Shown in pieces: positions 7,254 through 13,264 of a stretch of 14,296 bases of DNA; within the stretch, counting starts at the first letter, position 1, and every line of letters starts with the position of its first letter. The notes beneath the pieces were generated by a model, which searched no databases, was not told the origin of the DNA, and saw only the letters and a program-made list of their open reading frames with translations. The translations under genes were made by a program, and so were the position numbers. The stretch covers positions 1-14,296 of the forward strand of contig JAPKYG010000118.1 of the NCBI GenBank assembly GCA_026394435.1. Direction: 5' to 3'. This stretch comes from Methanobacteriota archaeon. GTDB taxonomy: Archaea; Thermoplasmatota; E2; DHVEG-1.

Positions 7254-8450
7254 CTATTCTTTTATTGGTTGCGCGAATGGTTTACGATAGTTCAGGAGAA
7301 GTACCGTAGAAAAGATGAGGGAGAATGTTCCTAGCAATGCAAACGGTATCCAGATGCCAAAAAGATCGGAAAGCACACCCCCGAGGAAAAGAATAATGGC
7401 TCCCCCGCCAGTCTGAAATGTGAATGTCAATCCAAACGTCCAGCCTTCAACAGATTCATGCGTAACTTCTGATACAAAGGAGAATAATGCAGGGTAGGTG
7501 AGAAATACCGCAACCCCCAGGAGGATCATGATGCCAAGGAGAATAATGATATGGGTGAAGATCGCGAGGAACAGACTCAAGATCCCGATTGTTACATATG
7601 ATATGACAAGGAGTTTTTTCCGATTAATATAGGACCGTATCTTGCCATAGGCTAATGAGGTGATGCTGCCAACCCCTGCCCAAAGGGCAACAAGGAAACC
7701 TATCAACGGGAGGGATAATGCTGTTCGCTCGTTAAGGAGCAAGGGAAGGTAGGTTATGATGACACCCCAGGACGCACCGCTGATCATAAATGCTGGTACA
7801 ATCAGCTTAATTCTTTTCATCCGATGGAACGCATCCGCTGCCATTTCCTTGAATGAGTATTTTTTTGTTACTTTCGGAACAATGACGAATTCCTTATTCA
7901 ACTGATACGTGAGAGCAAGACTCACTAACAATCCAAGAATACAGATACAAGCCCAGATATACAAGGGGACGGTCCAATGGGTAAGTTGCGTAATAGAAAG
8001 GGTTGTGATAATCGCGATAAATGCCCCAAGATCTGCAGAGCCGCTCTGAATACCCATCGCCCAGTCTAACTTGCCTTTTTTATAGGTTCGTGAAATCCAC
8101 CCAATGCCTATCGGATGGAAAAATGAGGTCGCAAACCTCAAAAAAAAGATAAGGAAAATCAGGGTGATGAATCCGTTACTGAGGGTCATCAGCACAAGCG
8201 AAAGACTTGTCATGAGCAATCCCGTGAGAAGGAAGGTATTGACGTTTTTCCCATCAGCCATTCTCCCAAGAACAAGTTGTGCGATGAGGGTGATAAACAG
8301 TCCTCCACCGGTGATGATGCCGACTTGTGTATAACTTAGATTGAATAGTTCCTTAAAAATAGGAAAAAGAATAGAGATTACGGACACAGATCCATCGTTG
8401 ATAGCATGGATGAGACTAACTGATGATAAAATCCTGCCCTGTTGTTTCAT
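7254..8450 (-). CDS. Major facilitator superfamily transporter, fosmidomycin-resistance (Fsr)-like
   Basis: From the preferred start this is 398 residues with about twelve helices. The opening SLIHAINDGSVSVISILFP resembles the HFxNDG stretch of Fsr-like MFS exporters, and GRMADGKNVN is the loop-2/3 motif A position. An upstream in-frame ATG at 8525 would add 25 residues that include no family sequence. I prefer 8450 because a minus-strand TATA-like element at 8481-8491 lies 36 bases before it, so the longer start would fall before the transcription start, and because 398 residues fits the family. Substrate unknown. It is divergent from mobB across a short shared regulatory region. Drug export is only the name of the best-known relative, not a finding here. 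Confidence 0.85.
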   Translation of the reverse strand: MKQQGRILSSVSLIHAINDGSVSVISILFPIFKELFNLSYTQVGIITGGGLFITLIAQLVLGRMADGKNVNTFLLTGLLMTSLSLVLMTLSNGFITLIFLIFFLRFATSFFHPIGIGWISRTYKKGKLDWAMGIQSGSADLGAFIAIITTLSITQLTHWTVPLYIWACICILGLLVSLALTYQLNKEFVIVPKVTKKYSFKEMAADAFHRMKRIKLIVPAFMISGASWGVIITYLPLLLNERTALSLPLIGFLVALWAGVGSITSLAYGKIRSYINRKKLLVISYVTIGILSLFLAIFTHIIILLGIMILLGVAVFLTYPALFSFVSEVTHESVEGWTFGLTFTFQTGGGAIILFLGGVLSDLFGIWIPFALLGTFSLIFSTVLLLNYRKPFAQPIKE

Positions 8451-8480
8451 GGTTTGGGGAGGTGATAAAGACTCATCGGT

Positions 8481-8491
8481 TATATTATTTA
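8481..8491. promoter_or_regulatory. AT-rich divergent promoter element between MFS gene and mobB
   Basis: TAAATAATATA on the minus strand is placed 36 bases before the MFS start at 8450. On the plus strand the nearest mobB candidate is the weaker ACATAAA at 8512-8518, 28 bases before 8543. The two genes therefore share a control region of roughly 90 bases. Confidence 0.4.
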
Positions 8492-8542
8492 CCCACGAGA
8501 ATAAGGGTAAAACATAAACCATCATAGGGGTTATCCTCTTGT

Positions 8543-9133
8543 ATGTCCGCCTCTATGGTTTTTGGAATATATGGGAATTCAGATACAGGCAAAACTACAT
8601 TGATAGTGAAACTTGTTGAACAACTCGTCAAAGAAGGCTATCTGATCGCAACCATCAAACAAACAAAAAAAGCGATCTCGATGGATACAAAGAGAAAAGA
8701 TACGTGGCGGCATCATGGTGCTGGTGCAGAACTCGTCGTGTTCTCCTCCATCTGCGAAACAGATTTTCTGTTGAACAAATCGATGAGTACCTCTGAAATC
8801 ATCCGAAGAATCACTGAATTTGGATGCTATGATCTTATACTGGTGGAAGGAGCTGATGACCCATGCATACCAAAGATTCAGATAGGGGTAGGAAAAAAAC
8901 GGGAAAATACCATCGCTTCTTACGAGGATAATTTTAATGAAATATTAAAAATCATCAAAAGAGAACTAAAAATGAAACCATCGTTACAACGCCTTTGCAT
9001 TGCTGTGAATGGCAGAAATATTCCGTTGACTGAGTTTCCTGAACAGATAATAACAAACACGATTGTTGGAATGCTTAGTTCTCTAAAAGACGTACAGAAT
9101 ATCAAAGAGGTTACTATTCAGTTGAAACGATAA
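8543..9133 (+). CDS. mobB: MobB-like molybdopterin-cofactor GTPase with C-terminal extension
   Basis: This 196-residue protein starts with a P-loop, GNSDTGKTT (11-19, Walker A G11-x4-GKT). It continues with MobB markers: ATIKQTKK (36-43), MD-x-KRKDTWRHHGAGAELVV and LILVEGADD (about 98-106, Walker B plus the MobB VEG). E. coli MobB shows the same series (SGTGKTT, IKHTHH, KDSYxxRxAGA, LILVEGFK). MobB binds GTP and helps MobA attach a nucleotide to molybdopterin. About 70 extra C-terminal residues include VNGRNIPLTEFPEQII and MLSSLKDV, a tail I recall from other archaeal MobB proteins. A second ATG at 8555 (residue 5) directly precedes the conserved part and is an alternative start; no strong ribosome site favours either. 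It is the only cofactor-biosynthesis gene here and lies near, not in, the AOR operon. Confidence 0.85.
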   Translation: MSASMVFGIYGNSDTGKTTLIVKLVEQLVKEGYLIATIKQTKKAISMDTKRKDTWRHHGAGAELVVFSSICETDFLLNKSMSTSEIIRRITEFGCYDLILVEGADDPCIPKIQIGVGKKRENTIASYEDNFNEILKIIKRELKMKPSLQRLCIAVNGRNIPLTEFPEQIITNTIVGMLSSLKDVQNIKEVTIQLKR

Positions 9134-9138
9134 AAGAA

Positions 9139-9164
9139 AAAAGGAGCGAGCCTGTCGCACTTTT
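9139..9164. terminator. Hairpin between convergent genes, likely two-way terminator
   Basis: AAAAG...GCGA-GCCTG-TCGC...CTTTT forms 4 bp plus 5 bp around a small internal loop. It begins 6 bases past the mobB stop on the plus strand and 6 bases past the stop of the small minus-strand gene. On the minus strand a T6 run follows. Its position supports two converging transcripts. Confidence 0.5.
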
Positions 9165-9169
9165 CCACT

Positions 9170-9292
9170 TTATATTGAACCTGTGACGTTGACGATTAGT
9201 AACAGGAGAATAATCGCGGAAATAATGCATATACTTACGATATCTTCTGCTTTTTCTTTTTTATTGCGCACGTTGCATCCCGTCCCGTTCAT
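9170..9292 (-). CDS. Predicted 40-residue single-helix membrane protein
   Basis: An ATG at 9292 opens a 40-codon frame: a short polar, lysine-rich head (KKEKAEDIV at 11-19), then a hydrophobic helix of about 17 residues (18-34), then a short NVTGSI tail. This head-then-helix design ending in a VTG-like tail is common in small archaeal membrane proteins. Support comes from AT-rich promoter-like sequence upstream (TTTAAA at 9311-9316) and a hairpin with T-run just past the stop. No ribosome site is evident, so it would be leaderless. Cysteines at 6 and 22 are notable. Function unknown; chance occurrence remains possible because the frame is short. Confidence 0.5.
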   Translation of the reverse strand: MNGTGCNVRNKKEKAEDIVSICIISAIILLLLIVNVTGSI

Positions 9293-9543
9293 TCGTATAA
9301 ATTTATAGCTTTTAAATCTTTACAATTTTTCAAAAAAATCATCATATTGTTTGCTTGCGAATAGAGATACCAGAGGAGCCGTAGCGTATCTATATATTTA
9401 CATGCATATGCAGCTGCCAAAAAATCATATAAACCATGTTTTTGTAATTTTTTTTATCATTCCAAAAAACAGAACAAAAAAGAAACGACGTCTTGTCTTA
9501 TTTTTTTTTTATTTGTAAGGACCTATAGCAATCTGGTTAAATC

Positions 9544-9549
9544 TTTATA
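9544..9549 (+). promoter_or_regulatory. TATA box of the Nudix gene
   Basis: TTTATA is centred 27 bases before the ATG at 9573, and the bases before the ATG are a T-run with no ribosome site. This is the geometry of a leaderless archaeal mRNA. Confidence 0.65.
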
Positions 9550-9572
9550 CCAATCGTCCATTTCTTTTTTTT

Positions 9573-9995
9573 ATGATACAGAGAACACCTGCTCTTACTG
9601 TCGATGGTATTCTTCTCGAGAATCATTCGGTCCTTCTTGTGCAGCGGAAACACGGGCCGTTTCAAGGAGCCTGGGCGCTCCCTGGTGGTTTTGTGGAGTA
9701 CGGTGAGAAAACCGAGGATGCGGTAGTGCGTGAGGTCTTGGAAGAAACCGGGGTGAAAACAATAATTCGCTCGCTGATTGGTGTCTATTCTGATCCACAT
9801 CGTGATCCACGCGGTCATACGGTCACCGTTGCGTATCTGATGGACCGTGTTGGCGGAGATCTGAACGCTGGTGATGATGCAAGCAGTGTAAAGTTTTTCA
9901 AGGTGAACGAGTTACCGGAATTAGCATTTGATCATGCAGTGATCGTAAAGGATGCATTCCAGAGGGATAGCCATGGAGTTTTGTCCAAAATGTAA
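9573..9995 (+). CDS. Nudix hydrolase, probable ADP-ribose pyrophosphatase
   Basis: This 140-residue protein has a complete Nudix box: G39-x5-E45-x7-REVLEETGV (53-61), all metal-binding glutamates present. WALPGGFVEYGE precedes it in the standard way. The downstream VYSDPHRDPRGHTVTVAYL (71-89) matches archaeal and bacterial ADP-ribose pyrophosphatases such as the Methanocaldococcus enzyme, where this loop contacts the substrate. The reaction would split ADP-ribose into AMP and ribose 5-phosphate, removing a reactive product of NAD turnover. The gene has a TATA box 27 bases upstream and no ribosome site. Its end overlaps the start of the transcription factor S gene by 23 bases, so the two are read as an operon. 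Confidence 0.9.
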   Translation: MIQRTPALTVDGILLENHSVLLVQRKHGPFQGAWALPGGFVEYGEKTEDAVVREVLEETGVKTIIRSLIGVYSDPHRDPRGHTVTVAYLMDRVGGDLNAGDDASSVKFFKVNELPELAFDHAVIVKDAFQRDSHGVLSKM

Positions 9996-10272
9996 AGTGT
10001 TGATGTTTCCGAAAGGAGATGTTCTTGTCTGTAATACCTGTGGAGCCGAAAAAAAGAAAAGTGGGAGTTCTGTTGTTGTTGAAAAACAAAAACGGAAAGA
10101 AACGGTTTTCCTGGAAAAGAAGATTGATATTCTTCCGAAAACACGGATTGAGTGCCCAAAATGTGGGAATAATGAGGCGTTTTGGATTCTTCGGCAAACG
10201 CGGGCGAGTGATGAGCCGGAAACGAGGATTTTTACGTGTACAAAATGTGAACATCGGTGGCGGCAATATTAA
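9973..10272 (+). CDS. tfs: Transcription factor S (TFIIS-like RNA cleavage factor)
   Basis: This 99-residue protein has two zinc ribbons. The N-terminal one uses C4, C7, C20 and C23; the C-terminal one uses C61, C64, C89 and C92. QTRASDEPETRIFTC contains the acidic pair D80-E81 that reaches the RNA polymerase active site and drives cleavage of backtracked RNA, as in TFIIS and RPB9/A12. The start MEFCPKC at 9973 is chosen over an upstream in-frame ATG (9952) because the first zinc knuckle normally follows the initial methionine directly and GAGGGAT lies just before it. It overlaps the Nudix gene by 23 bases. Length is normal to slightly short for archaeal TFS. This is firm evidence that the DNA is archaeal. 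Confidence 0.95.
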   Translation: MEFCPKCKVLMFPKGDVLVCNTCGAEKKKSGSSVVVEKQKRKETVFLEKKIDILPKTRIECPKCGNNEAFWILRQTRASDEPETRIFTCTKCEHRWRQY

Positions 10273-10326
10273 AAGGATGAACTCCTCTAAAATACCGTGC
10301 CTGGTGTTTTCTTCGGTTTTTTTCAA

Positions 10327-10334
10327 TTATATAG
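10327..10334 (+). promoter_or_regulatory. TATA box of the frameshifted metallopeptidase gene
   Basis: TTATATAG is centred about 42 bases before the ATG at 10372, predicting a transcription start near 10356, which falls inside the palindrome at 10344-10357. Confidence 0.5.
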
Positions 10335-10343
10335 AAAAGTTTA

Positions 10344-10357
10344 TTAACAATTGTTAA
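10344..10357. promoter_or_regulatory. 14-base perfect palindrome, candidate operator
   Basis: TTAACAATTGTTAA is a perfect palindrome lying between the TATA box and the start codon, over the predicted transcription start. Archaeal repressors often bind at this position and block polymerase loading. No regulator can be named. Confidence 0.45.
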
Positions 10358-10371
10358 CTAGAGTCTATTAA

Positions 10372-10879
10372 ATGAAAGACAAAACAGACCTCTCTGAAAT
10401 TAATCAAAGCCTCATCGAAACCTTCGAAGAAGTCAAAAAAGCAGTACAAAAAAACGAGAGACGATCTCGTGCGGGACTCATGCTTGGACTCCAAGAAATC
10501 GGTGCATCACTCGACGGATTCATCGGGGCATACTATCCCGTCGCTTCAAACATCATCATCGTCAACAAAACACCACTCCGGCGTATCCTCGAAACCAATA
10601 AAAGCACTGCTAAAGCCGTACGCCTTCCACGTCCTCCTGCACGAATACATCCACACGCTCGGATACCTTGATGAAGAAACCACCGGGCAAAAAACCTATG
10701 AAATCAGCAAAAAACAATTCGGAGAACACCATATCATCACCGAATTGTCTACCAACATCAGAAAGTTCTTCCCAAACCTCGTCTACCCTATTCATGGATG
10801 GATTCCCCAAAAAGAAACACCGATAATCGAGCTTGTCCCGGGCTTTGATTTCTCCAGTTCAAACCCCTATATCACTTAA
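10372..10879 (+). pseudogene. HExxH zinc-metallopeptidase-like gene split by a one-base frameshift
   Basis: The first frame runs from ATG 10372 to residue 77 (ending ILETNK) and then turns into unrelated proline- and arginine-rich sequence before stopping at 10671. The continuation sits in the +1 frame and ends at 10879. Removing one A from the run at 10600-10603 joins them into a smooth 168-residue protein reading ETNK-ALLKPYAFHVLLHEYIHTLG. The joined product contains HEYIH (90-94), the zinc site of metallopeptidases, plus NKTPLRRILE before it and a PGFDFSSSNPY end. I recall similar proteins of about this length in methanogens and other euryarchaea, annotated as hypothetical. Both halves look well conserved, so the break is recent or a read error. 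A T7 run (10908-10914) follows. Confidence 0.75.
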
Positions 10880-10887
10880 AAAATAGG

Positions 10888-10914
10888 AGATAAACGATCT
10901 AAAAATCTTTTTTT
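10888..10914 (+). terminator. T-run with small hairpin after the split metallopeptidase gene
   Basis: AGAT (10888-10891) pairs with ATCT (10897-10900), and a run of seven T follows at 10908-10914. The stem is weak; the T-tract is the main evidence. Confidence 0.35.
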
Positions 10915-10933
10915 CTCTATTTTATATAAAAAA

Positions 10934-10951
10934 TAGAAAATTATATAAATA
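10934..10951 (+). promoter_or_regulatory. Promoter of the first secreted paralog (shared 18-base block)
   Basis: TAGAAAATTATATAAATA contains a strong TATA box. The identical 18 bases recur at 11779-11796 before the second paralog. Transcription should begin near 10971, which rules out the in-frame ATG at 10953 and supports the start at 11004. Confidence 0.75.
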
Positions 10952-11003
10952 CATGAAAATAATAGATATACATTTAAACGAGTTGAAAAAAAGAGGTCTC
11001 TCT

Positions 11004-11672
11004 ATGAATAAAAAAGCATTCCTTGCAGCAAGTATAGCGCTTCTCTTCATTTCAATCTCTCTGCTACCAGTCTCTGCGCAAAAGACATCAACACAAGATA
11101 CGGAGCTACAAGAAGCAACAATGGTTGAGAAATTCATGGATGAAGTAGAATGTATCGCTTCTGAATCACAAACCTTCCGTGATTTTGCTGAAAAACTTCA
11201 AGATCTCTGTCTGAACATTGATTATGGAAAATTCACAATTGTACGAGAATTCATTTCGAAAATGCTCCAATTTCTAATAAAAGAAAGAGGAGTCTCTATT
11301 GGAGGGATCAACATATATGACCTCCTTGGGAAATTCTCCTCAAAATTCCGTCCCGACTACTTCGTCATCAGTTACGGAGCCTATAACCGACTAAACCCAC
11401 GGAAAGAAAATTCAATAGACCGATTCAAAGAAAGACTTTCGATGTGGCGATACTCTGACGCCTCAAAACTCTTGAAAGGAAGAACCCTGATCCTAGAGCG
11501 ACAACCCTTCGGGATACACCAAAAAATGATTGGACCACAACTTGGCCTCATGAAAGGTTTTAAAGGAATCTACCTCGATATCGAAAGCAAACTTACAGGG
11601 AACGCCTATGTGGTCTTCATGGGTTGCGTAGACCGGATTCGAACGTTCGACCTGACTCCTCTTTCTAAATAA
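11004..11672 (+). CDS. Secreted protein of unknown function, paralog 1
   Basis: From ATG 11004 this is 222 residues, with AGAGGT about 8 bases before the start. It opens with a clear signal peptide (KK, hydrophobic 6-20, VSAQ near 26). The middle (about 37-110) is predicted helical and charged; the C-terminal half holds the part shared with its neighbour. Shared positions are RPDYFVISYGAYNRLNP (116-132), MWRYSDASKLLKGRTLILERQPFGI (147-171), GPQLGLMKGFKGIYLD (177-192) and VVFMGCVDRIRTFDLT (203-218). I do not recognise a named family. Three cysteines (50, 69, 208) are present. The exported location and own strong promoter suggest an abundant surface or extracellular protein. The tandem copy next door points to gene duplication. 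Confidence 0.8.
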   Translation: MNKKAFLAASIALLFISISLLPVSAQKTSTQDTELQEATMVEKFMDEVECIASESQTFRDFAEKLQDLCLNIDYGKFTIVREFISKMLQFLIKERGVSIGGINIYDLLGKFSSKFRPDYFVISYGAYNRLNPRKENSIDRFKERLSMWRYSDASKLLKGRTLILERQPFGIHQKMIGPQLGLMKGFKGIYLDIESKLTGNAYVVFMGCVDRIRTFDLTPLSK

Positions 11673-11679
11673 AAAATTC

Positions 11680-11705
11680 TTATTTTTCTCCTTTTTTTTC
11701 TTTTT
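11680..11705 (+). terminator. T-rich terminator tract after paralog 1
   Basis: Just past the stop codon an AT-rich stem (AAATAA with TTATTT, 11668-11686) runs into three T-rich runs broken by C. This matches T-tract termination in archaea. Confidence 0.4.
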
Positions 11706-11778
11706 CAAACCATCCGACTGTTTTAAAGACGAAATTTTACTCTTCTAAGCAGAAATTCGTCAATTGCCTAACTCAAAG

Positions 11779-11796
11779 TAGAAAATTATATAAATA
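11779..11796 (+). promoter_or_regulatory. Promoter of the second secreted paralog (identical 18-base block)
   Basis: The same 18 bases as at 10934-10951, here 58 bases before the ATG at 11854. An imperfect inverted repeat lies just upstream (GACGAAATTT 11728-11737 with AAATTCGTC 11753-11761). Confidence 0.75.
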
Positions 11797-11853
11797 GCTA
11801 AGATAATATAGATTTATAATAAAAAATATAATTTCGAAAAAGAGGGTATAACT

Positions 11854-12510
11854 ATGGCAAAAATAAAAGGAATACTTGCAGTAGGCGTAATTCTTCTTTT
11901 CCTGGGGTTAGCATTTAGCCCAGTAACGGCGCAAACGACAATAAAAGACCAGTTGGAAGTAAGTACCATCGGTGACCTTGCACCGGTACAGCTTTCCGAA
12001 AAAGATCTTACAACCATGGAAAAATTCCTACCTGCATTACTTGAAAAAATGCAAACTGCAACATCCTACTCAGAACTTATTGAAACGGTACAAAGCCTTA
12101 TGAAAGAGCACGGTCGACAACCGGTTCTGGTGTTAATACTTACACTTCTTATTAAAACTATAAATTTCAACTTTAAATTCAATCAATTCCGCCCAGTCAG
12201 AAAAGCCGCGTTTGTCATGAGCTGGGGATTTACAAACAAATTACTATCACCTGCAATCAGCATGATCCGGCCAATAACAGGCTGGTTCTACTCTGGGAGA
12301 TCCAACGTTGTTCTGAACAGCCGTACAATTATTATTGACCCATATCCCTTTAGTATAAAGACGCTTACCGGACGCCAGATTGGGTTAATGGCAAATTTCA
12401 TTGGCTTGTACATCCACCGATCTGGGCCTATTGCTGACAAAGCAATAACATTTTTCTTTGGCTACGCCAAAACAATTCGAGGATTTGACCTCTCGCTGGA
12501 ATGCAACTAG
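11854..12510 (+). CDS. Secreted protein of unknown function, paralog 2
   Basis: This 218-residue protein has a signal peptide (hydrophobic 6-21, VTAQ near 27), and AGAGGGT precedes the ATG by about 8 bases. It lines up with the preceding gene in the C-terminal half: RPVRKAAFVMSWGFTNKLLSP (113-133), WFYSGRSNVVLNSRTIIIDPYPFSI (144-168), GRQIGLMANFIGLYI (173-187) and FFGYAKTIRGFDLS (201-214). The N-terminal half is diverged, with a hydrophobic stretch 90-100 that may be buried or membrane-associated. Conserved elements in both are W-x-YS, R-T-x-I-x-x-x-P-F, G-x-Q-x-GLM-x-x-F-x-G-x-Y and the final R-x-FDL. The single cysteine (217) is at the very end. Function unknown; divergence suggests an old duplication kept under one promoter type. 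Confidence 0.8.
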   Translation: MAKIKGILAVGVILLFLGLAFSPVTAQTTIKDQLEVSTIGDLAPVQLSEKDLTTMEKFLPALLEKMQTATSYSELIETVQSLMKEHGRQPVLVLILTLLIKTINFNFKFNQFRPVRKAAFVMSWGFTNKLLSPAISMIRPITGWFYSGRSNVVLNSRTIIIDPYPFSIKTLTGRQIGLMANFIGLYIHRSGPIADKAITFFFGYAKTIRGFDLSLECN

Positions 12511-12535
12511 AGAAAAAACACAATTTCTCTTTTTT
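12509..12535 (+). terminator. Hairpin plus T-run after paralog 2
   Basis: AGAGAAA (12509-12515) and TTTCTCT (12524-12530) form a perfect 7-bp stem with an 8-base loop, followed at once by five more T and then further T-rich sequence. It starts inside the stop codon. Confidence 0.6.
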
Positions 12536-12598
12536 CCTTTCTTTTTTTTGATATTTTATATTTCCGTTGGTGTTGTATATATTTTAAAGAAAACAATC

Positions 12599-12606
12599 CT
12601 TATAAG
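12599..12606 (+). promoter_or_regulatory. TATA box of the YgjP-type metallopeptidase gene
   Basis: CTTATAAG is centred about 25 bases before the ATG at 12627. That ATG is therefore likely the first codon of a leaderless mRNA, and an in-frame TTG at 12618 would lie upstream of the transcript. Confidence 0.6.
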
Positions 12607-12626
12607 AGACTTTTTGTTTGCGAGTA

Positions 12627-13181
12627 ATGAAAATGGCACCTTCTCAGATCACGATCGTTCGAAGTAGACGACGGAAAAAGACTATTCAAACGAAATATGG
12701 AGATGGGCGGCTCTGGATCTATCTTCCCGCAGGCATGAGTACTAAAGATGAACAGAAATGGATAAACCGTATGATTGAGCGGAACGAGCGATGGCAGCAG
12801 AAACGAACATTAAAGAAAAGTGACACTTGGTTGTTGCAGCGCGCCCAGGAACTGAACAAGAAGTTTTTCGACAGAGCCCTTGATTTTTCCATCACGTTTG
12901 TCACAAATCAAAATTCTCGGTTTGGGAGCTGCACCTCGATTGATAAAACTATTCGCATCTCAGAACGGGTGAAAACCATGCCGTCGTGGGTACAGGACTA
13001 CATCATCATCCATGAGCTTACTCATCTCTTGCACCCGGATCATTCAAAGAAATTCTGGGAAATAGTGAATCATTACAAGTACGCGGAACGGGCCAAAGGG
13101 TACCTCATAGCAGTCGGTGTAGGGGTAGTAGAACAGGAGAAGGAATCAACCGATGAAGACGATATTTTTTATGATATGTGA
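12627..13181 (+). CDS. YgjP/DUF45-type zinc metallopeptidase-like protein
   Basis: This 184-residue protein shows the DUF45 (YgjP, M48-related) pattern. A basic start (VRSRRRKKT, 11-19) precedes YGDGRLWIYLPAGMS. Then come NSRFGSCTSIDKTIRISERV (96-115) with the family's RxGSC block, a helix and HELTHLLHPDHSKKFW (129-144). H129, E130 and H133 form the zinc site, and H139 is the likely third ligand. Length is near the family norm apart from an acidic tail (TDEDDIFYDM). Start 12627 is preferred because of the TATA box 25 bases before it; M3 at 12633 is possible. Bacterial YgjP has been linked to UTP pyrophosphatase activity, but the physiological role here is unknown. The gene stands alone with its own promoter. 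Confidence 0.88.
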   Translation: MKMAPSQITIVRSRRRKKTIQTKYGDGRLWIYLPAGMSTKDEQKWINRMIERNERWQQKRTLKKSDTWLLQRAQELNKKFFDRALDFSITFVTNQNSRFGSCTSIDKTIRISERVKTMPSWVQDYIIIHELTHLLHPDHSKKFWEIVNHYKYAERAKGYLIAVGVGVVEQEKESTDEDDIFYDM

Positions 13182-13214
13182 TAGTAGATTACTAAGTTCG
13201 ATACCTAATTAATG

Positions 13215-13227
13215 AAAATATATATAA
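13215..13227 (+). promoter_or_regulatory. TATA box of the DUF2582 gene
   Basis: AATATATATAATC lies about 43 bases before the ATG at 13265, giving a leader of some 17 bases that contains GAGGTT (13253-13258) as a ribosome site. Confidence 0.55.
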
Positions 13228-13264
13228 TCCTCTATCAGATATCCTCTTTGTGTGAGGTTGGGTT

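Larger units (their letters stand above)
9165..9572. other. AT-rich spacer around one small gene
   Basis: Apart from the small minus-strand frame (9170-9292) and the Nudix TATA box, this stretch is AT-rich with long T runs (ten T at 9501-9510). It holds a perfect 10-base palindrome TGCATATGCA (9403-9412) and a weak stem AGATAC (9365-9370) with GTATCT (9386-9391). I see no further coding frame and no tRNA or rRNA sequence. Confidence 0.5.

Noticed and set aside
7254..8450. MFS gene as an antibiotic-resistance determinant
   Set aside because: The Fsr resemblance only sets the transporter subgroup; neighbours point to metabolism and the substrate is unknown.
8457..8466. Perfect ribosome-site sequence GGGGAGGTGAT on the plus strand within the MFS 5' region
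   Set aside because: No start codon follows at usable distance and no frame with recognisable content opens there; mobB begins about 80 bases later.
8451..8525. Longer start for the MFS transporter (ATG at 8525)
   Set aside because: The extra 25 residues match no family sequence, and the TATA-like element at 8481-8491 would lie inside the coding region. Kept only as an alternative.
9403..9412. TGCATATGCA palindrome as an operator
   Set aside because: It is 160 bases from the Nudix start and 110 from the small minus-strand gene with no promoter element placed around it; short AT-rich palindromes are expected by chance.
9898..10326. Minus-strand frame opposite the Nudix and TFS genes
   Set aside because: It is phenylalanine- and proline-rich shadow sequence opposite two firmly identified genes.
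11628..11650. A tRNA T-arm-like stretch (GTTCGAATCCG on the minus strand) inside the end of secreted paralog 1
   Set aside because: The flanking bases do not form a T-stem or acceptor stem, and the stretch encodes the R-x-FDL motif shared with paralog 2, so it is coding sequence.
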